DNA from: Atherix ibis
Lineage: Eukaryota; Arthropoda; Insecta; Diptera; Athericidae
DNA length: 64,000 nucleotides
NCBI GenBank assembly: GCA_958298945.1
Contig: OY282607.1
Span: 79,228,868-79,292,867, forward strand
Direction: 5' to 3'
Both the position numbers and the translations under genes were made by a program. Below are positions 38,024-49,700 of this stretch, one piece after another (the first letter of the stretch is position 1; every line of letters starts with the position of its first letter). Below the pieces are notes generated by a model, which was not told the origin of the DNA, made no database searches, and was given only the letters and a program-made list of their open reading frames with translations.

Positions 38024-39165
38024 CCAGGTGTATTAGCTTAAATCCGCTGTTTTTAGTCAAAAAACACATGTTTTTTACATAGAAAGCAAAAACAAATTTA
38101 GTCAAAGTACTTGCCCTCGCTACCTACACATTTTTTTCATCGGGCCAAAAAAATTCCTTCTTTTTCGAGGCAAACCACTCATCAAGCCATTTTCGGACGT
38201 CTTCATAAGAATCGAAGTGCTGCTCAGCGAGCGCGTGGCCCATCGACGAAACCAGGTGGTAGTCGGAAGGGGTCAGGTCTGGTGAATAAGCGGGGTGGGG
38301 TAGCACCTCCTAGTTGAGTGTCTCCAAGTAGTTTCGGACCATTTGTGACGTGCACGATGGTACGTTGTCGTGGAGGAAAATCAGCTTATCAAGTCTTTGT
38401 TGATAATTGGTCCTTTTTTCACGCAGAGCACGGTGCAATTTGATCAGTTGTTGGTGGTAGCGGTGGGCCATGACAGTTTTACTAGGTTTTATCATCTCAT
38501 AGTAGACGACACCCTGCTGATCCCACCAAACGCACAGCATCGTCTTCCGACCGAAGCGATTTGGTCTTGGAGAAGATGTTGGTGGTTGACAATTTCTTGC
38601 ATTTAGGATCCTCGAAATAAATCCACTTTTCATCGCCTGTCACAATCCGATGCAGGAACAACTTTCTTTTTTGTCTGGCGACCAAGATTTCGCATGTGTT
38701 TTTGCGTCGCTCCATCTGCCTATCGTTCAATTCATGCGGAACCCATTTTCCGATCTTTTCAATTTTCCCCTTTGTTGAGTAACACCCAATTGCTCTGCCT
38801 TCCTATTCCGATTTTCATGCTTCTTGTCCCAAAAGTCAAAATTGCCGTCTTTGAACCGACAAAACCAATCTCGGCACATTGTTTCCGAAAGGGCCCTGTT
38901 ACCATAGGCCTCCATAAGAATTCGATGCGATTCGGCACCCGATTCCTTCAAATTGAAGCAGAAAAATAGAGCTTCCAGCATATGCTCTTTTTCTGGCACA
39001 AAACTACACATGATTACCAAAGGAAAAATCTATGTTGTTGTACGAAATTGTTCTGACAATGTGCACTGATTAATGTTGGCAGATGTCAAACTCATAAAAA
39101 AAGTATGGAGTGCCATGGTAACTTAATACGCTCACTCACGCCATCTATGACCAAACAGCGGCATA
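38024..39165 (-). mobile_element. Mos1-like mariner, copy C, one end lost
   Basis: The left end CCAGGTGTATTAGCTTAAATCC follows a TA at 38022. Transposase on the minus strand starts near 39012 (FVPEKEHMLEALFFCFNLKE, DWFCRFKDGNFD). It continues with DRQMERRKNTCEILVARQKRK, HRIVTGDEKWIYFED, TMLCVWWDQQGVVYYEM, IFLHDNV and AYSPDLTPSDYHLVSSMGHA. Frames shift at least three times and part of the DNA-binding region is deleted (after DKKHENRNRK). The right end stops near 39165 without the inverted terminus. Confidence 0.9.
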
Positions 39166-40129
39166 TACATATAATCATACAAGAATTCATAAAGAAAATT
39201 GTAGACTTCTTTCTTTTTCTAGTGCAAGTAAGTTTTTCTTATTTGAACCTTAAAGCCTTTTTGCCTGAAAATATTATATATTCTGATTTGAACCTTAAAG
39301 GCTTTTTGAGACCTTCAAGTCTTAATATAAATAATGAAAGTGGTTTTTGTTTGTTTAAGAGCGAATATCTCTTTGTCAAGTAATTTACATAATTTAAAAA
39401 TCTAAAATTATTCAAATATCTTAAAAGTAAGTTCAAATGCAACAAATAAATTTAATTAAATGGAAAGGAAAGTGATATTTGTAGATATTACAACAACAAA
39501 AATATGCACTCGTAAATCCCTGAGATCAGAATTAGAAGTCTGCAAATACCTTTAATAAATTGTTTTATTTTTTGTTCAGTTTTCATGTTTATATAGCCCA
39601 AGGGTATCGGAACGAGAAAATAGCACAGTTTCGGCAAACTTTTATTGAACAAATATTTCTTAAGTACTCGCACGGAAAACAATTTACGAACTCTTCGTAA
39701 CTACATATGCACATACATAAATATGTGAGTATGCATGGCAGATGGGTGGGTACTCGTATCCGTGCCATACTAACCAAATATTGACCTAATATAAATATTA
39801 TCATGACGTTCTGTAGAAGCGCACGAAATTGTTTTTCTTCAATTAAGATTCTCTAAATATACAAAAGGTAGTACATGATTGTTCAGAGACATTGATTTGG
39901 GAATTATGCATCCGTATCTGTAAATAAATTTCAGGCGCTATAATATATATTATTGTTGATTTGTTTTTGTTTTTTGGTTTCTATTTGCATTTAGTTTATT
40001 TTACCAATGAGGATTTCCAATCAAAATTTATCTTTCAAGTAAAGGAGATAAATTACTAGGTAATAATATGTGACTCTTATAAATAATAATGAAATGGATC
40101 CGCATCAGCGTTGAAGATTTATTTAAACA
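39166..40129. other. No gene seen
   Basis: AT-rich. The word TTTGAACCTTAAAG with CTTTTTG repeats near 39243 and 39285. The open frames on the minus strand (39239-39445, 39488-39804) have no recognisable domain. Confidence 0.35.
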
Positions 40130-40573
40130 TAAACTTAACAAAGGATCCGAAAGCCCCTACGATATGGTAGTCTGCAGGATATTGTAACCATCCAAAAGAA
40201 ACAGCACTCCTGCACGGAAGCAGATTTCCGGCCAATATCAATCCTTTCTTATGTAGGAAAATTGTTTGAAAGGTTCATCCTAGATAGACTTAACCTCTTC
40301 ATCGAGGAAGAAAACATAATTCCAGAATTCCACTCTACACAGCACGCACTTTTGAAGGTACACACAGACGTTATACTGGAGCGAATTAAAAACTGTTCAA
40401 CATGGCTCTGTTCGCTAGATATTGAAAAGGCAGTCGATAGCGTACCGCACTTGGGTATTATATTCAAACTTAAATTTCCAAAAATATACTCGCGGTTTTT
40501 CGAGGTATTGTCAGGCATACCCCAAGGCTCATTGATTGGTCCTAAGCTATATAACCTTTACATTGCAGATATA
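40130..40573 (+). mobile_element. LINE reverse-transcriptase fragment (second LINE family)
   Basis: Reads ADFRPISILSYVGKLFERF, DRLNLFIEEENIIPEFHSTQ, SLDIEKAVDSVPHLGI and LSGIPQGSLIGPKLYNLYIADI on the plus strand, i.e. RT blocks up to just before the catalytic YADD block. It is cut at 40573 by the mariner that starts there. The wording differs from the J1-J5 elements, so this is another Jockey-superfamily LINE. I did not find its continuation on the far side of the mariners. Confidence 0.8.
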
Positions 40574-40632
40574 CGAGGTTCATTTAACAAGTACTTAGAA
40601 AAGAAAAACGAAAATTTTGGAAAGGTGGCAAT

Positions 40633-41691
40633 TTATTTTTCCACATAATCTCCTTCAAGCTCGATACACTTGGCCCAGCGATGCTCTAACTTTTTTAACC
40701 CGTCCAAAAAATACATTTTCTCGAGGGAAGCAAAATAGGCCTCCGTGGCGATGATGACCTCCTCATTCGACCCAAATCTATTCCCGGCGAGTGATTTTTT
40801 CAGGTTTGGAAACAAAAAATAGTCACAGGGGGCCAAATCTGGAGAGTATGGTGGATGGGGCAGCAATTCGTAGCGCAATTCGACCAATATGGCCATGGCG
40901 ACGGCGGAGGTGTGAGCCGGCGCGTTGTCGTGGTGGAACAGCACTTTTTTCTTCGCAAAGCGGGGACGCTTTTTCTTCAATTCGACGTCAAATCGGCCCA
41001 ATAAGTCGGCATAGTAGCGCCCCGTGATTGTTTTACCCTTCTCGAGGTAATCGATGTGGATCACACCTTGTGAATCCCAGAAAACGGTGGCCATCACCTT
41101 TCCGGCCGATCGAACAGTCTTCGCCTTCTTCGGAGCACGTTCGCCGGGTGAAGTCCACTGTTTCGACTGTTCCTTGGTCTCTGGTGTGTACCAGTGAATC
41201 CATGTTGCATCGACGGTCACGAAACGACACAAGAACTCCGCTGGATTGCGCTGAAACAGCGCCAAACACGTCGCCGATGTGGTCTCACGGTTGCGCTTGT
41301 TTTCCGGTGTGAGCAAACGCGGCACCCATCGCGTCGACAACTTTCTCATGCCCAGTTCTTCGTGTAGAATATGATGCACCGTTCCTACTGCGATGCCCAC
41401 AGTCTCAGCTATCTCGTGAACCTTCAATCGACGGTCTGCCAACACGAGATCGTGGACTTTTTTAACGTTTTCCTCCGTAGCAGCCGTTTTTGGGGCACCT
41501 GGGCGTGGCTCATCAAAAACCGACGTGCGGCCACGAACAAACTCGTTGAACCAATTCTTGACGGTCGCCATCGAAGGAGAAGAGTCACCATACACAGCAT
41601 CCAAGCGATCTTTGATTTCGTTGCGCGTTTTCCCTTCCAAAAGGGAAAGATTCAAGAATCTAATCACCGAACGATATTGTTCTTTTTCCAT
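40633..41691 (-). CDS. Mariner transposase (irritans-like), intact reading frame
   Basis: 352 residues from the methionine of MEKEQYRSVIRF (41691); an upstream ATG in frame at 41724 would add 11 residues but is less like the family. The N-terminal helix-turn-helix pair includes VKNWFNEFVRG and VHEIAETVGIAVGTVHHIL. The linker has WVPRLLTPENK. The catalytic triad is DD34D: VTVDATW (D161), FHHDNAPAH (D255) and PDLAPCDYFLF (D290), with 34 residues between the last two. It cuts and pastes DNA at TA sites. The motif normally read as DETW is DATW here; the Asp itself is kept. The length and ending (ELEGDYVEK) are complete, so activity is possible. Confidence 0.95.
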   Translation of the reverse strand: MEKEQYRSVIRFLNLSLLEGKTRNEIKDRLDAVYGDSSPSMATVKNWFNEFVRGRTSVFDEPRPGAPKTAATEENVKKVHDLVLADRRLKVHEIAETVGIAVGTVHHILHEELGMRKLSTRWVPRLLTPENKRNRETTSATCLALFQRNPAEFLCRFVTVDATWIHWYTPETKEQSKQWTSPGERAPKKAKTVRSAGKVMATVFWDSQGVIHIDYLEKGKTITGRYYADLLGRFDVELKKKRPRFAKKKVLFHHDNAPAHTSAVAMAILVELRYELLPHPPYSPDLAPCDYFLFPNLKKSLAGNRFGSNEEVIIATEAYFASLEKMYFLDGLKKLEHRWAKCIELEGDYVEK

Positions 41692-41795
41692 TTTTGTGCA
41701 ACCAACCGACACGCTCTCTTTCAAAGGCTCTCAAAACAAAACTAATGAAGGGAATCGACTGAAACTTTGACAGTAGGTTACTAAAAGAATATAAA

Positions 41796-41955
41796 TCCAG
41801 AATTCCACTCTACACAGCACGCACTTTTGAAGGTACACACAGACGTTATACTGGAGCGAATTAAAAACTGTTCAACATGGCTCTGTTCGCTAGATATTGA
41901 AAAGGCAGTCGATAGCGTACCGAACTTGGGTATTATATTCAAACTTAAATTTCCA
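41796..41955. repeat. 160-bp copy of adjacent LINE sequence inside mariner
   Basis: Identical to 40321-40480 except for one base (GTACCGCAC against GTACCGAAC). The source is RT coding DNA 94 bases outside the mariner's left end. The copy has no poly(A) tail, so it is not a retrotransposition product. It is in the same orientation as the source. Confidence 0.95.
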
Positions 41956-42038
41956 TCGTACTGCACGATGGTAAATTTCTTTTGTGACAGCAGTTCCATC
42001 GGGCGGTGAGGCTAAGTACTTGTTGAATGACCCTCGTA

Positions 42039-42979
42039 CGAGGTTTCACGAATTTTGTGTTTTTTCAAAAACTATTTATTTATTCATGAATATCTACGAG
42101 TATTTTGTCCCCTTCAAAGTAATCCCCACCAGATATTATACACTTGTGCCAACGTTTTTACCAATCCTCGAAGCACTTCAAAAAATCATTTTTTGTGATC
42201 TTGTTCAGCTCCTCCTTCATGCCGCCTTTATCTCCTCAATCGTAGCGTAGTGTCGTCATTTCATGGAGCTCTTCAGTTTTGGGAACAAGAAAAAGTCACT
42301 GGGGGCCAGATCTGGGGAATAAGGTGGCTGCGGCATTATTAGTGTTTTGTTTTTGGCCAAAAATTCGCGCACAAGCAACGATGCGTGAGCAGGGGCGTTA
42401 TCATGGTGCAAAAGCCAATTTTTGTTCTTCCACAAATCCGGGCGTTTCTGACGGATTGCTTCACGCAACTTGCGCATAATTTGCAGGTAATATTCCTTAT
42501 TGACCGTTCTACCCTGTGGCAAGAACTCACGATGCACCACGCTCCTGCAATCGAAGAAAACTGTAAGCAAAACCTTCACATTCGACCGAACTTGGCGCGC
42601 TTTTTTCGATCTTTGCTCGTGCGGCAGCTTCCATTGGGATGATCGAGCTTTGGTTTCAACGTCATAACTATAAACCCATAATTCGTTACCAGTTATGACC
42701 CTCTGAAGCAAATTAGGGTCATTGCGGACAGAGACCTACAGCTCCTTAGCAATGTTAATGCGATGCCGTTTTTGGTCAAAATTGAGGCAAAAATCGAAGA
42801 CGAGCCAAAACACGTGCAAGCAAAGCAGCTGTCAAAAATTAACTGAACATTCAAAATAGCCGAACTTGTCGCCATAAGTGAGACATATGAGAACCAACAT
42901 AACGCCTTAAAAAATCGAAAATCGAATATACGTAACCCGCGGAAATTCAAAATTCGCGATACTTTTTGAACAGACCTCG
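42039..42979 (-). mobile_element. Mariner (CGAGGTCTGTTC family), internal deletion copy
   Basis: The ends are CGAGGTTTCACG at 42039 and the inverse of CGAGGTCTGTTCAAAAAGTA ending at 42979, with TA on both sides. On the minus strand 42711-42256 encodes RVITGNELWVYSYDVETKA, SSQWKLPHEQRSKKARQVRS, LLHHDNAPAHASLLV and PPYSPDLAPSDFFLFPKLKS. About 0.4 kb with the DNA-binding domain is missing between the first 130 bases and HRINIAKEL, so this is a non-autonomous deletion derivative. The left TA is shared with the neighbouring mariner. Confidence 0.9.
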
Positions 42980-45489
42980 TATATTTATAGTAAATACTGG
43001 CATACGGATAAACGGATATTTTCTGAACTAACAATAACAAAAAATCAAGATTTTGTTGCAGCAGGATCTATACGTGCTCTTATTATTGTATAAAAATACA
43101 CACTGTAAATACTGGTATTAATAAAAAAAAGATTGTGGAACAGCTGTCCATTTCGCAATAACTTTTTCATCAACTGACTCAGACAGACAACTTAATCTGT
43201 TGCTGATTTCCCTTGGGGTGAAGCTTCGCTAACGTAGGCTTTTACAATATCTTATTATTATATTCTACAATATATAATACGGAATATATTCGCATACAAA
43301 TAAAAGTAAAATCGACTATATGTTGAAAAATATTTTTACTCGAAAAGAAAGTTTGTAAATTAAAATAATAATGTACCAGTTAATTAAGTATTTTACTTTC
43401 TCTTAAAATCAAATGTCAGTTTCAGCATAAAATATAAATCATTACAATAAACTATATTTGAAATGTCGTAATAAAAATTGAAAGATTTTCCGTTCAACAT
43501 TTCCTACCACATTAAGATTATAAACTTGATTGGCACAAAATGTATATTCTTAAGGATAATTTTATTTCTTATATTTCCACAATTGTAAATGTTCATAAAA
43601 AAGATCATCTCAGTAAAATTCTTCCACATTCACAATGAAAGCTAAAAATAAGCAATTATAGATTTTTATATCAAAGAAAATTTCCGGTATTCCTACTAAC
43701 TCCTTCTCGCATATTATCCTTTCTTCCTTTCTATGTTATGTAATCATTTTCTTTTATCAATATTAACCCTATTATGAATATTGAAACTTTTCATAAATCA
43801 ATACTTTCTTGGAAAATGTTTCTTTTCATTTCCCATTTGTATTAAATACCTTCAAACAAATTCCTTATTATATGAATTTCCTTACTAGAACCAAATTTAG
43901 GGTTCAATAAGAAAATTTTCCTTATACATAAACTGAGTGTGGTTTTGAAAATAGCAAAAAACTTTATACTACACATTTTCTAATACGTAAAAGGATATAT
44001 ATTAGGTGGAAGGACTAGTATGAGGTGATTTGATTTGGTAGAGCATCTTAGTGTGTTTTAGAAACATAAAAAGAGGATTTGGGAAAAGTATTGAGCCACA
44101 CAATAGAGGAAGTTTATATAGAAAATTTATAATATAAAGGGCAAAGAGACCAAAGAGGATTACCCTTAACTGAGCAGTTTTTGTATCCAGAATTTTCGAT
44201 AAGTTGTTCAGCAAAACGGGTTGAGCAATCTTTGGCTAATAATTCTGCTCCTACGAGCGATTAAAGGTGTTATTTGCCATTTAGTATGCTATTTGCTTAA
44301 CTGAGCAGTTTTCGTATCCAGAAAAAAAATTGGGAATATCTCCAGCAAGATTTGAGATTATTAATGTGAGGGAGGCTAAATTTTTTTTATTTAAACATGA
44401 GCAAATATATTATTTTGTAACATAATATGAGGAGATAGTCAGAGCACAAAGCTAATGAGTAGTAAGCTCGAAAATCGATATGCTGTACTAAGCAATAGTT
44501 AACTACTATCTCCTACTAACATCCTGGCACATACGTGTACGGTGGAGTAATAAAACCTTAAAACCTCATTCCAATAAAGTCACATTTACAGAAAAACACA
44601 TATTTTTCCTGTATTTTTTTTATATATGTTATATTGTCAACAGACTTGATTGAAGAATTATTCTCTCATTCATTTTACCAAATTAAATTAGTATTAAAAT
44701 CTTTACGATTATTTTATTTTGAAAAAGTTTTACTAAAATAATAAAGACATTTCTTTCTTTTTTTCTGAACAAAAATATGAAAATTTTACTAAATATTATC
44801 TCTTAAGACCTTGAAAAAATATCTGCTAAGAGTTTTCCATCCTATTTGTCAATATTAGCTGACGATTATTTACTTTCAAAATTAAATTCATGAAAAATAA
44901 CTGCTCAAAATTCCTATTAGACTATTAATAAGACTTTGGTAGTAGTTTCCATAAAACTTTTAACATTATGTGGCACTGTTTTAATCAACCAACACTGAAC
45001 AATAAAATTCTATGACTGCTATTGGTACACTTGTTAAATGTGACAAAATGTACAAGCAAGTAAGAGTTCTAATTTACTCCATACCATTTGAAATCGTTAG
45101 ATTTTTAAAACATTATTTTAATAACAATTATAAATATATATTATGTATTTTTTTAACATAAACGAATCTATAGGATATCACATAGTAAAGTATGTTTTAT
45201 GGTGATTGAGCCCTATTAATCGTTCTTTCTAACAATTATTTACTTCGTTCCTTTGCACTTCTTTATTTAGAAATATTAGTTATAAAGTATACTAATCGAA
45301 AATTATTACATTTATATCATATACATTCTAGAAAGAAAATAATTACATTTTTTTTAAATAATTTTTACTATCTCCTTTTAATATAGTACACAATATATGT
45401 AATATTTTGAAATACTATGTAAAATTGGGTATGAAAAGATTATGTTAAATTTATAATAATCTATTTATACAAGACTTTACAAAAACGTT
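42980..45489. other. AT-rich, no gene seen
   Basis: Long AT-rich stretch. The phrase TTAACTGAGCAGTTTT, then GTATCCAGAA, appears twice (about 44167 and 44298), a small direct repeat about 130 bp apart. The minus-strand frame at 44002-44214 has a hydrophobic stretch but no recognisable family. Confidence 0.4.
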
Positions 45490-47130
45490 GTAAGACTGTC
45501 ATCACTGAGATCGATCTGGTAATACGTATCTTATACGTTAGTCCCGTCTAGACTTTTACCGTACAAGTTTCATCCTCGTCCGGTAACGAACCAACCCTAT
45601 GGGATGATGTTGTATTTTTGTAGCGCGCTGCGACAAATGGAACAACGAAATTTAGAGTAATATTCTTTATCAAAACACAGGTTTTTCGGTGCCAGAAGGC
45701 ATATTTCAAGAGCCCAGAAACAGTGGTCTACCAACCTTACTCAGGGTACCCCCTCAACACCAAAAACTTATGAAAATTAGGACGATCTCGTTCCTCCAGG
45801 ACAAATGGTCAACCAAGTTTTTTATAACGAAGTCTTTATAAAACTCAAAAAAAGAAGTTCTCCGCGTCAGATAAGTTATTGCAGGCATATGGGTGACCCA
45901 TCATCCATTTTTACGAACCAGTTTTTATCAGAATAAATGGTTTCCTGTGATTTTTCAACCACTTGATCTAAGTCCGTGTAATTTATGTAATCCCCAATAT
46001 TTAAAAAAAACTCTTCAAAGGATATCATATTTGTACTGTCGACAACGTCAAAAGGAGATAATCGAACAGCTGAGGGCAATTCCAGTTGAAGCCTTCCTAG
46101 TTCTGCCACCAAGAGTGGAATCAACGCCTCCGCCGATGTATAGGGTTTTCCAATAAGAGTAATAAGATTTCTAAGTGACGTTTCGGCCAATTGTAATATG
46201 TCATGATCTGTCTTTTTTTTCATTATATTTAGTAATGTTTACAATTTCATCATGGAGAGATATACGCAATAACAACATTTATAAATTATTTAATTTTATT
46301 ATCAAAATAATCGTTCTCCAATTGCAACTTTTCGTGCGCTCACTTTCATCTAAGTGGTGCGGTAAATAAACAAAACTGTCGATTCTGGTGCGAAGAAAAT
46401 CCACAAATTATTCATGAACACCAATTACATTCACCTAATTTGACAGTTTGGTGTGGTGTTTGGTCTGGTGGAATCATCGGTCCGTACTTCTTTCGAAATG
46501 AAGCTGGTAACACCGTTACTGTCAATGGAGAGCGGTATAGATCGATGATACCCAACTTTTTAAGGGCCGAAATTGGAAGAAGTTGATCTTGACAACATCT
46601 GGTTCCAACAAGACGGGGCTACGTGCCACACAGCACATGCAACAACCGAATTATTCCGAGAAAAGTTTGGAGATTCGATTATTTCAAGAAATTGTGACAT
46701 TGAATGGCCTCCAAGAAGTTGTGATTTAACACCATTAGACTATTCCTTGTAGGGTTATTTGAAGTCATTGGTCTTTAGCAATAAACCAGACTCTCTTCAA
46801 GCTTTAGAAGTCAATATTGAACGTGCTATTCATGACATACGACTTGATTTAGTGGAAAAAGTGTTTGGAAATTGGGTTCATCGAATTCGTTCCTGCAAAA
46901 GAAGTCGTGGAGGCCATTTGAATGACGTTTTATTCATACAAGTGGCCTCCACGATTTCTTGTGCAGGAACTTATTCAATGAGAACTTAATTGTATCGATT
47001 GTACTTCACATTAAATAAAAAACATTTGAATTTCCTTAACAATTAGTTTGGTTTTTTTAAAAGAAATCATATTACTCTTATTCGAAAAGCCTTTATAACT
47101 GTCCAAGTGGACTACTTTAAAGGGGATATT
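45490..47130 (+). mobile_element. Decayed mariner (TAATGAGACTG family), interrupted by another transposon
   Basis: Plus-strand remnants with many shifts: GQMVNQVFYNEVFIKLKKR, WVTHH, a DLSPCN block that matches the last catalytic region, TVDNVK, then RAIPVEAF and RLRRC up to about 46144. The ending (VDYFKGD) resumes at about 47095 after the inserted element. Related relics at 51964, 57632 and 62975 share the same C-terminal words. No intact copy is in the window, and the outer limits are approximate. Confidence 0.65.
46145..47091 (+). mobile_element. Tc1/mariner-superfamily element (VNKQ..RFW type) nested in decayed mariner
   Basis: The ends GGTTTTCCAATAAGAGTAAT (46145) and the inverted ATTACTCTTATTCGAAAAGCC (to 47091) are inverted repeats of about 28 bases with few differences, in a TATA target. 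The plus-strand transposase is broken but clear: RFWCEENPQIIHEHQLHSP, TVWCGVWSGGIIGPYFF, RYRSMIPNFL, IWFQQDGATCHTA (catalytic Asp), WPPRSCDLTPLDYSL, then a stop, and SLVFSNKPDSLQALEVNIER. The N-terminal half is missing. Near its 3' end is a 32-bp inverted duplication (46889-46970). Confidence 0.85.
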
Positions 47131-48415
47131 ACCTTGTTAATAAATATAATCTTACATAAATTTTAGGAAAACATACAAATTAAACGTAACCAAAAATTGC
47201 TTATTAATTTTAGATTAGATTATTTAATCACCAGAGAATATATAATATATTCAACAACAAAAAAATTAATTTACTCCTTTATGTAATTTTCAATTTACCT
47301 AAAACAAACTTCAAAGTGAACTTATTAATTTTGATCAATCAAGTTTAATTAATTTCAAATAAATCTCATATAATAACTAAAAATAAATACAAAATCCTTA
47401 CAAATATTTATACATAATTTTATGTCAGAAATACTTTCATAAAACAAGGAGAAAATAATTTAAAGTTAATTTTTTTCAAGTATAAGTATATTAAATATAG
47501 AAGATATAAATTTGTTTGACGTAAATTCTAGCATTTATTAGGTTTTAATCATGTCAATAAAGCTGGTTTAATTTTATTGAAAACTCTCTGCTACGCGTAC
47601 TTGGAAGGCTTTCAATTTGTTAGAAAGAAAATTTAAAATTTTTTTAGGCGTAATATTTTTTGTTCTTATACGCACATTTATATTTAAGGATATACACATT
47701 TTACTAAGGTATATTGAAGAAAGTATATTTGTTAATTGTATTTTCGTGAAAGTATGTCATCCTTGTTAGGGTTTTTTACATTATTTCATTCAAAATTAAA
47801 TTACTGCAAGAAAGATGATAAAAATATCTTTAAAAGTATGTGTTCTTTATTTATAGCACGAATACTATAAAATTTGTTTTTTATATTCTATCAAATTCTA
47901 TCAGCCCCATGAAAAATAAACGGTAAAAAGTATACAATATAAAATTTTTGTTCGTTTTTTTTAAATTAATTTTTTTGTTGTAACATAATGTTAATAAATT
48001 AAAAAATTTAAATATTATTTTTTAAGCTAAAAATTCTATAAATAACAATATTAAAATTTTCCTAAATATATAAAATGAAAATATTGACTCGGAACAATTT
48101 CTACATCTGAAAAGATTTTATAAAAATATACTTACCATATTTTAATAAATTATTGAAAAAAAAGGAAAATATTAATTAATATAAAATTATCAATGGTCAA
48201 ATGGAATTAGAATATATTTTGATTAAATAAAATAATTTCAAAATGGAAGAGTTAATTTAAAATTAGCTTTGTAACAAAAAATTACAGAAAACTATAATGT
48301 TGAGAAAAAAAATTAAATCCTTTAATAAGTTTGCTGAATAAAAAAATTAAATTCATCCAAAAATAAAATTATTGAACAGCTCTCAGTTCAGTAATAAACC
48401 TTAATTTATGTTAAG
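47131..48415. other. AT-rich, no gene seen
   Basis: Extremely AT-rich; no coding frame and no repeat with clear ends. Confidence 0.45.
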
Positions 48416-48524
48416 ATATTAACAAGTACTTCTAAGTAAATTTCAATTAATATTAAATTTGATAAAATAATCTATCAAACTTCTTAATATTAATTGAAAT
48501 TGCCTTAGAAGTACTTGCTGATAT
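48416..48524. repeat. Hairpin repeat, 41-bp arms
   Basis: Arms 48416-48456 and 48484-48524 are inverted copies with four differences (core CAAGTACTTCTAAG and ATTTCAATTAATATTAA) around a 27-base loop. It could be a small fold-back element or MITE remnant. Confidence 0.7.
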
Positions 48525-48928
48525 TATAGAATGTACAAAACTGATTAATTACCTAATTTCATAGTAAATGACAAGACTGTTAATTTAATACTGTATTAAA
48601 CTAAAATTCCTTAACCTTACTAAAAAATAGTATTTTCTATTATACAATAATAACGTTAGTTCACAATAGGGCAATATGATAAGTCACTGACTACTGCAAA
48701 GATGTAGCTAATATCAGCAAATTAATATTTTTTTTATTACTTGGCAGTCTTAGAAAAATGTCATCCAAAATTTTATTAGCATCTGTTAATTAGTTTAGTT
48801 TTGGCAGCCATTAAAATGATATAAAATTTATGGTTTTAGTATCACTCGGAGAGCGGTTGTATTTAGATGTTGTGTTTTTTGCTAGTACTCGTAATTTTGC
48901 GCCAATTCTATAAATAGATCTATTTTCG

Positions 48929-49050
48929 ACCAATAAGTCTGTTTTTTTTGTTATTTCTGTATATGTTGAGGTGTTTTTTATTTATTATATGGTAAATAAA
49001 TAAAAAACACCTTAACATACATAGAAATAAAAATAACCAGATTTATTGGT
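48929..49050. repeat. Hairpin element, about 58-bp arms
   Basis: Arms 48929-48986 and 48993-49050 pair over nearly their full length (ACCAATAA, GTTATTTCTGTATATGTT, AGGTGTTTTTTATTTAT) with a loop of about six bases. It is a compact fold-back, typical of a MITE or of a local inverted duplication. Confidence 0.75.
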
Positions 49051-49139
49051 TTTATATATTCCCTTTTTTATTCGGACAAATGAGCTTTTTTATTACTCGG
49101 AGTGCATATTCTGCATGCTTGCGATAATATAATTTATAA

Positions 49140-49700
49140 AAAATGATACTTTCATCCTTCCTCCGCGAAAACATGGGTAGTAGAAGAAGACATACTCCGT
49201 ATCGTCAAAGGTATATCGTGAAGCAGCCATGTCCTATCAGAAATAGATTTCATGTCCTTCACGTCATCGATGATATATTCTGACACGTTAGCGTTAACAA
49301 AGATAGCATCATATGAAACAGTACGCAGTGCTCTCGAGACTCGAAGTGCGCTTCGACGATATACACCCATCACCTGACGCTTGTACTTTTCGGTCAGCAT
49401 AGTTTCTGTCCAAATAGAAGCTGCGTCATTCCGTGGTTAGGCATAATTCTTGCTTAGCCATAACCAGCACCACTTACCTTTTCAGCAGCGATTCTCAGAC
49501 ATTCGTCAAAGCCCAATCTGGCATCTATCTAAACTTCCAGATATCGATACAATGGCTGCGTAATAATATTACAGACACCCTTGGTAAGAGTAATAGAGTC
49601 CTTTACCTTCCTGCTGATCACTACTATTGCCTCGATTTGTTGATCAGCAAGTTCCAGGATATTATAGGTTATAAATGTAAGCAAATCTTGTCAATCGCCG
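49140..49700 (-). pseudogene. R1-like LINE C-terminal fragment
   Basis: Minus strand. 49400-49152 reads MLTEKYKRQVMGVYRRSALR, VSRALRTVSYDAIFV, the conserved block after the reverse transcriptase in R1-type LINEs. Upstream, in a broken frame, are IDARLGF, LRIAAEKVSG and RIMPNHG, the usual preceding words. The frame has stops and shifts, and no ends are seen. Confidence 0.75.

Larger units (their letters stand above)
40574..42036 (-). mobile_element. Irritans-like mariner with intact transposase and captured 160-bp segment
   Basis: The inverted ends are CGAGGTTCATTTAACAAGTA (40574) and the inverse of CGAGGGTCATTCAACAAGTA (ending 42036), each next to TA. The length of 1463 bp exceeds the usual 1.3 kb by almost exactly the 160 bp inserted at 41796-41955. 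That insert is a copy of LINE DNA just left of the element and lies between the transposase start and the right end. Confidence 0.9.

Noticed and set aside
44002..44214. Possible small membrane protein on the minus strand
   Set aside because: It has one hydrophobic stretch but no family, no splice context and a repeated phrase next to it; probably mobile-element debris.
45876..46223. Minus-strand protein of 115 codons
   Set aside because: It is the antisense of the decayed mariner transposase (plus strand) and spans its junction with the nested element.
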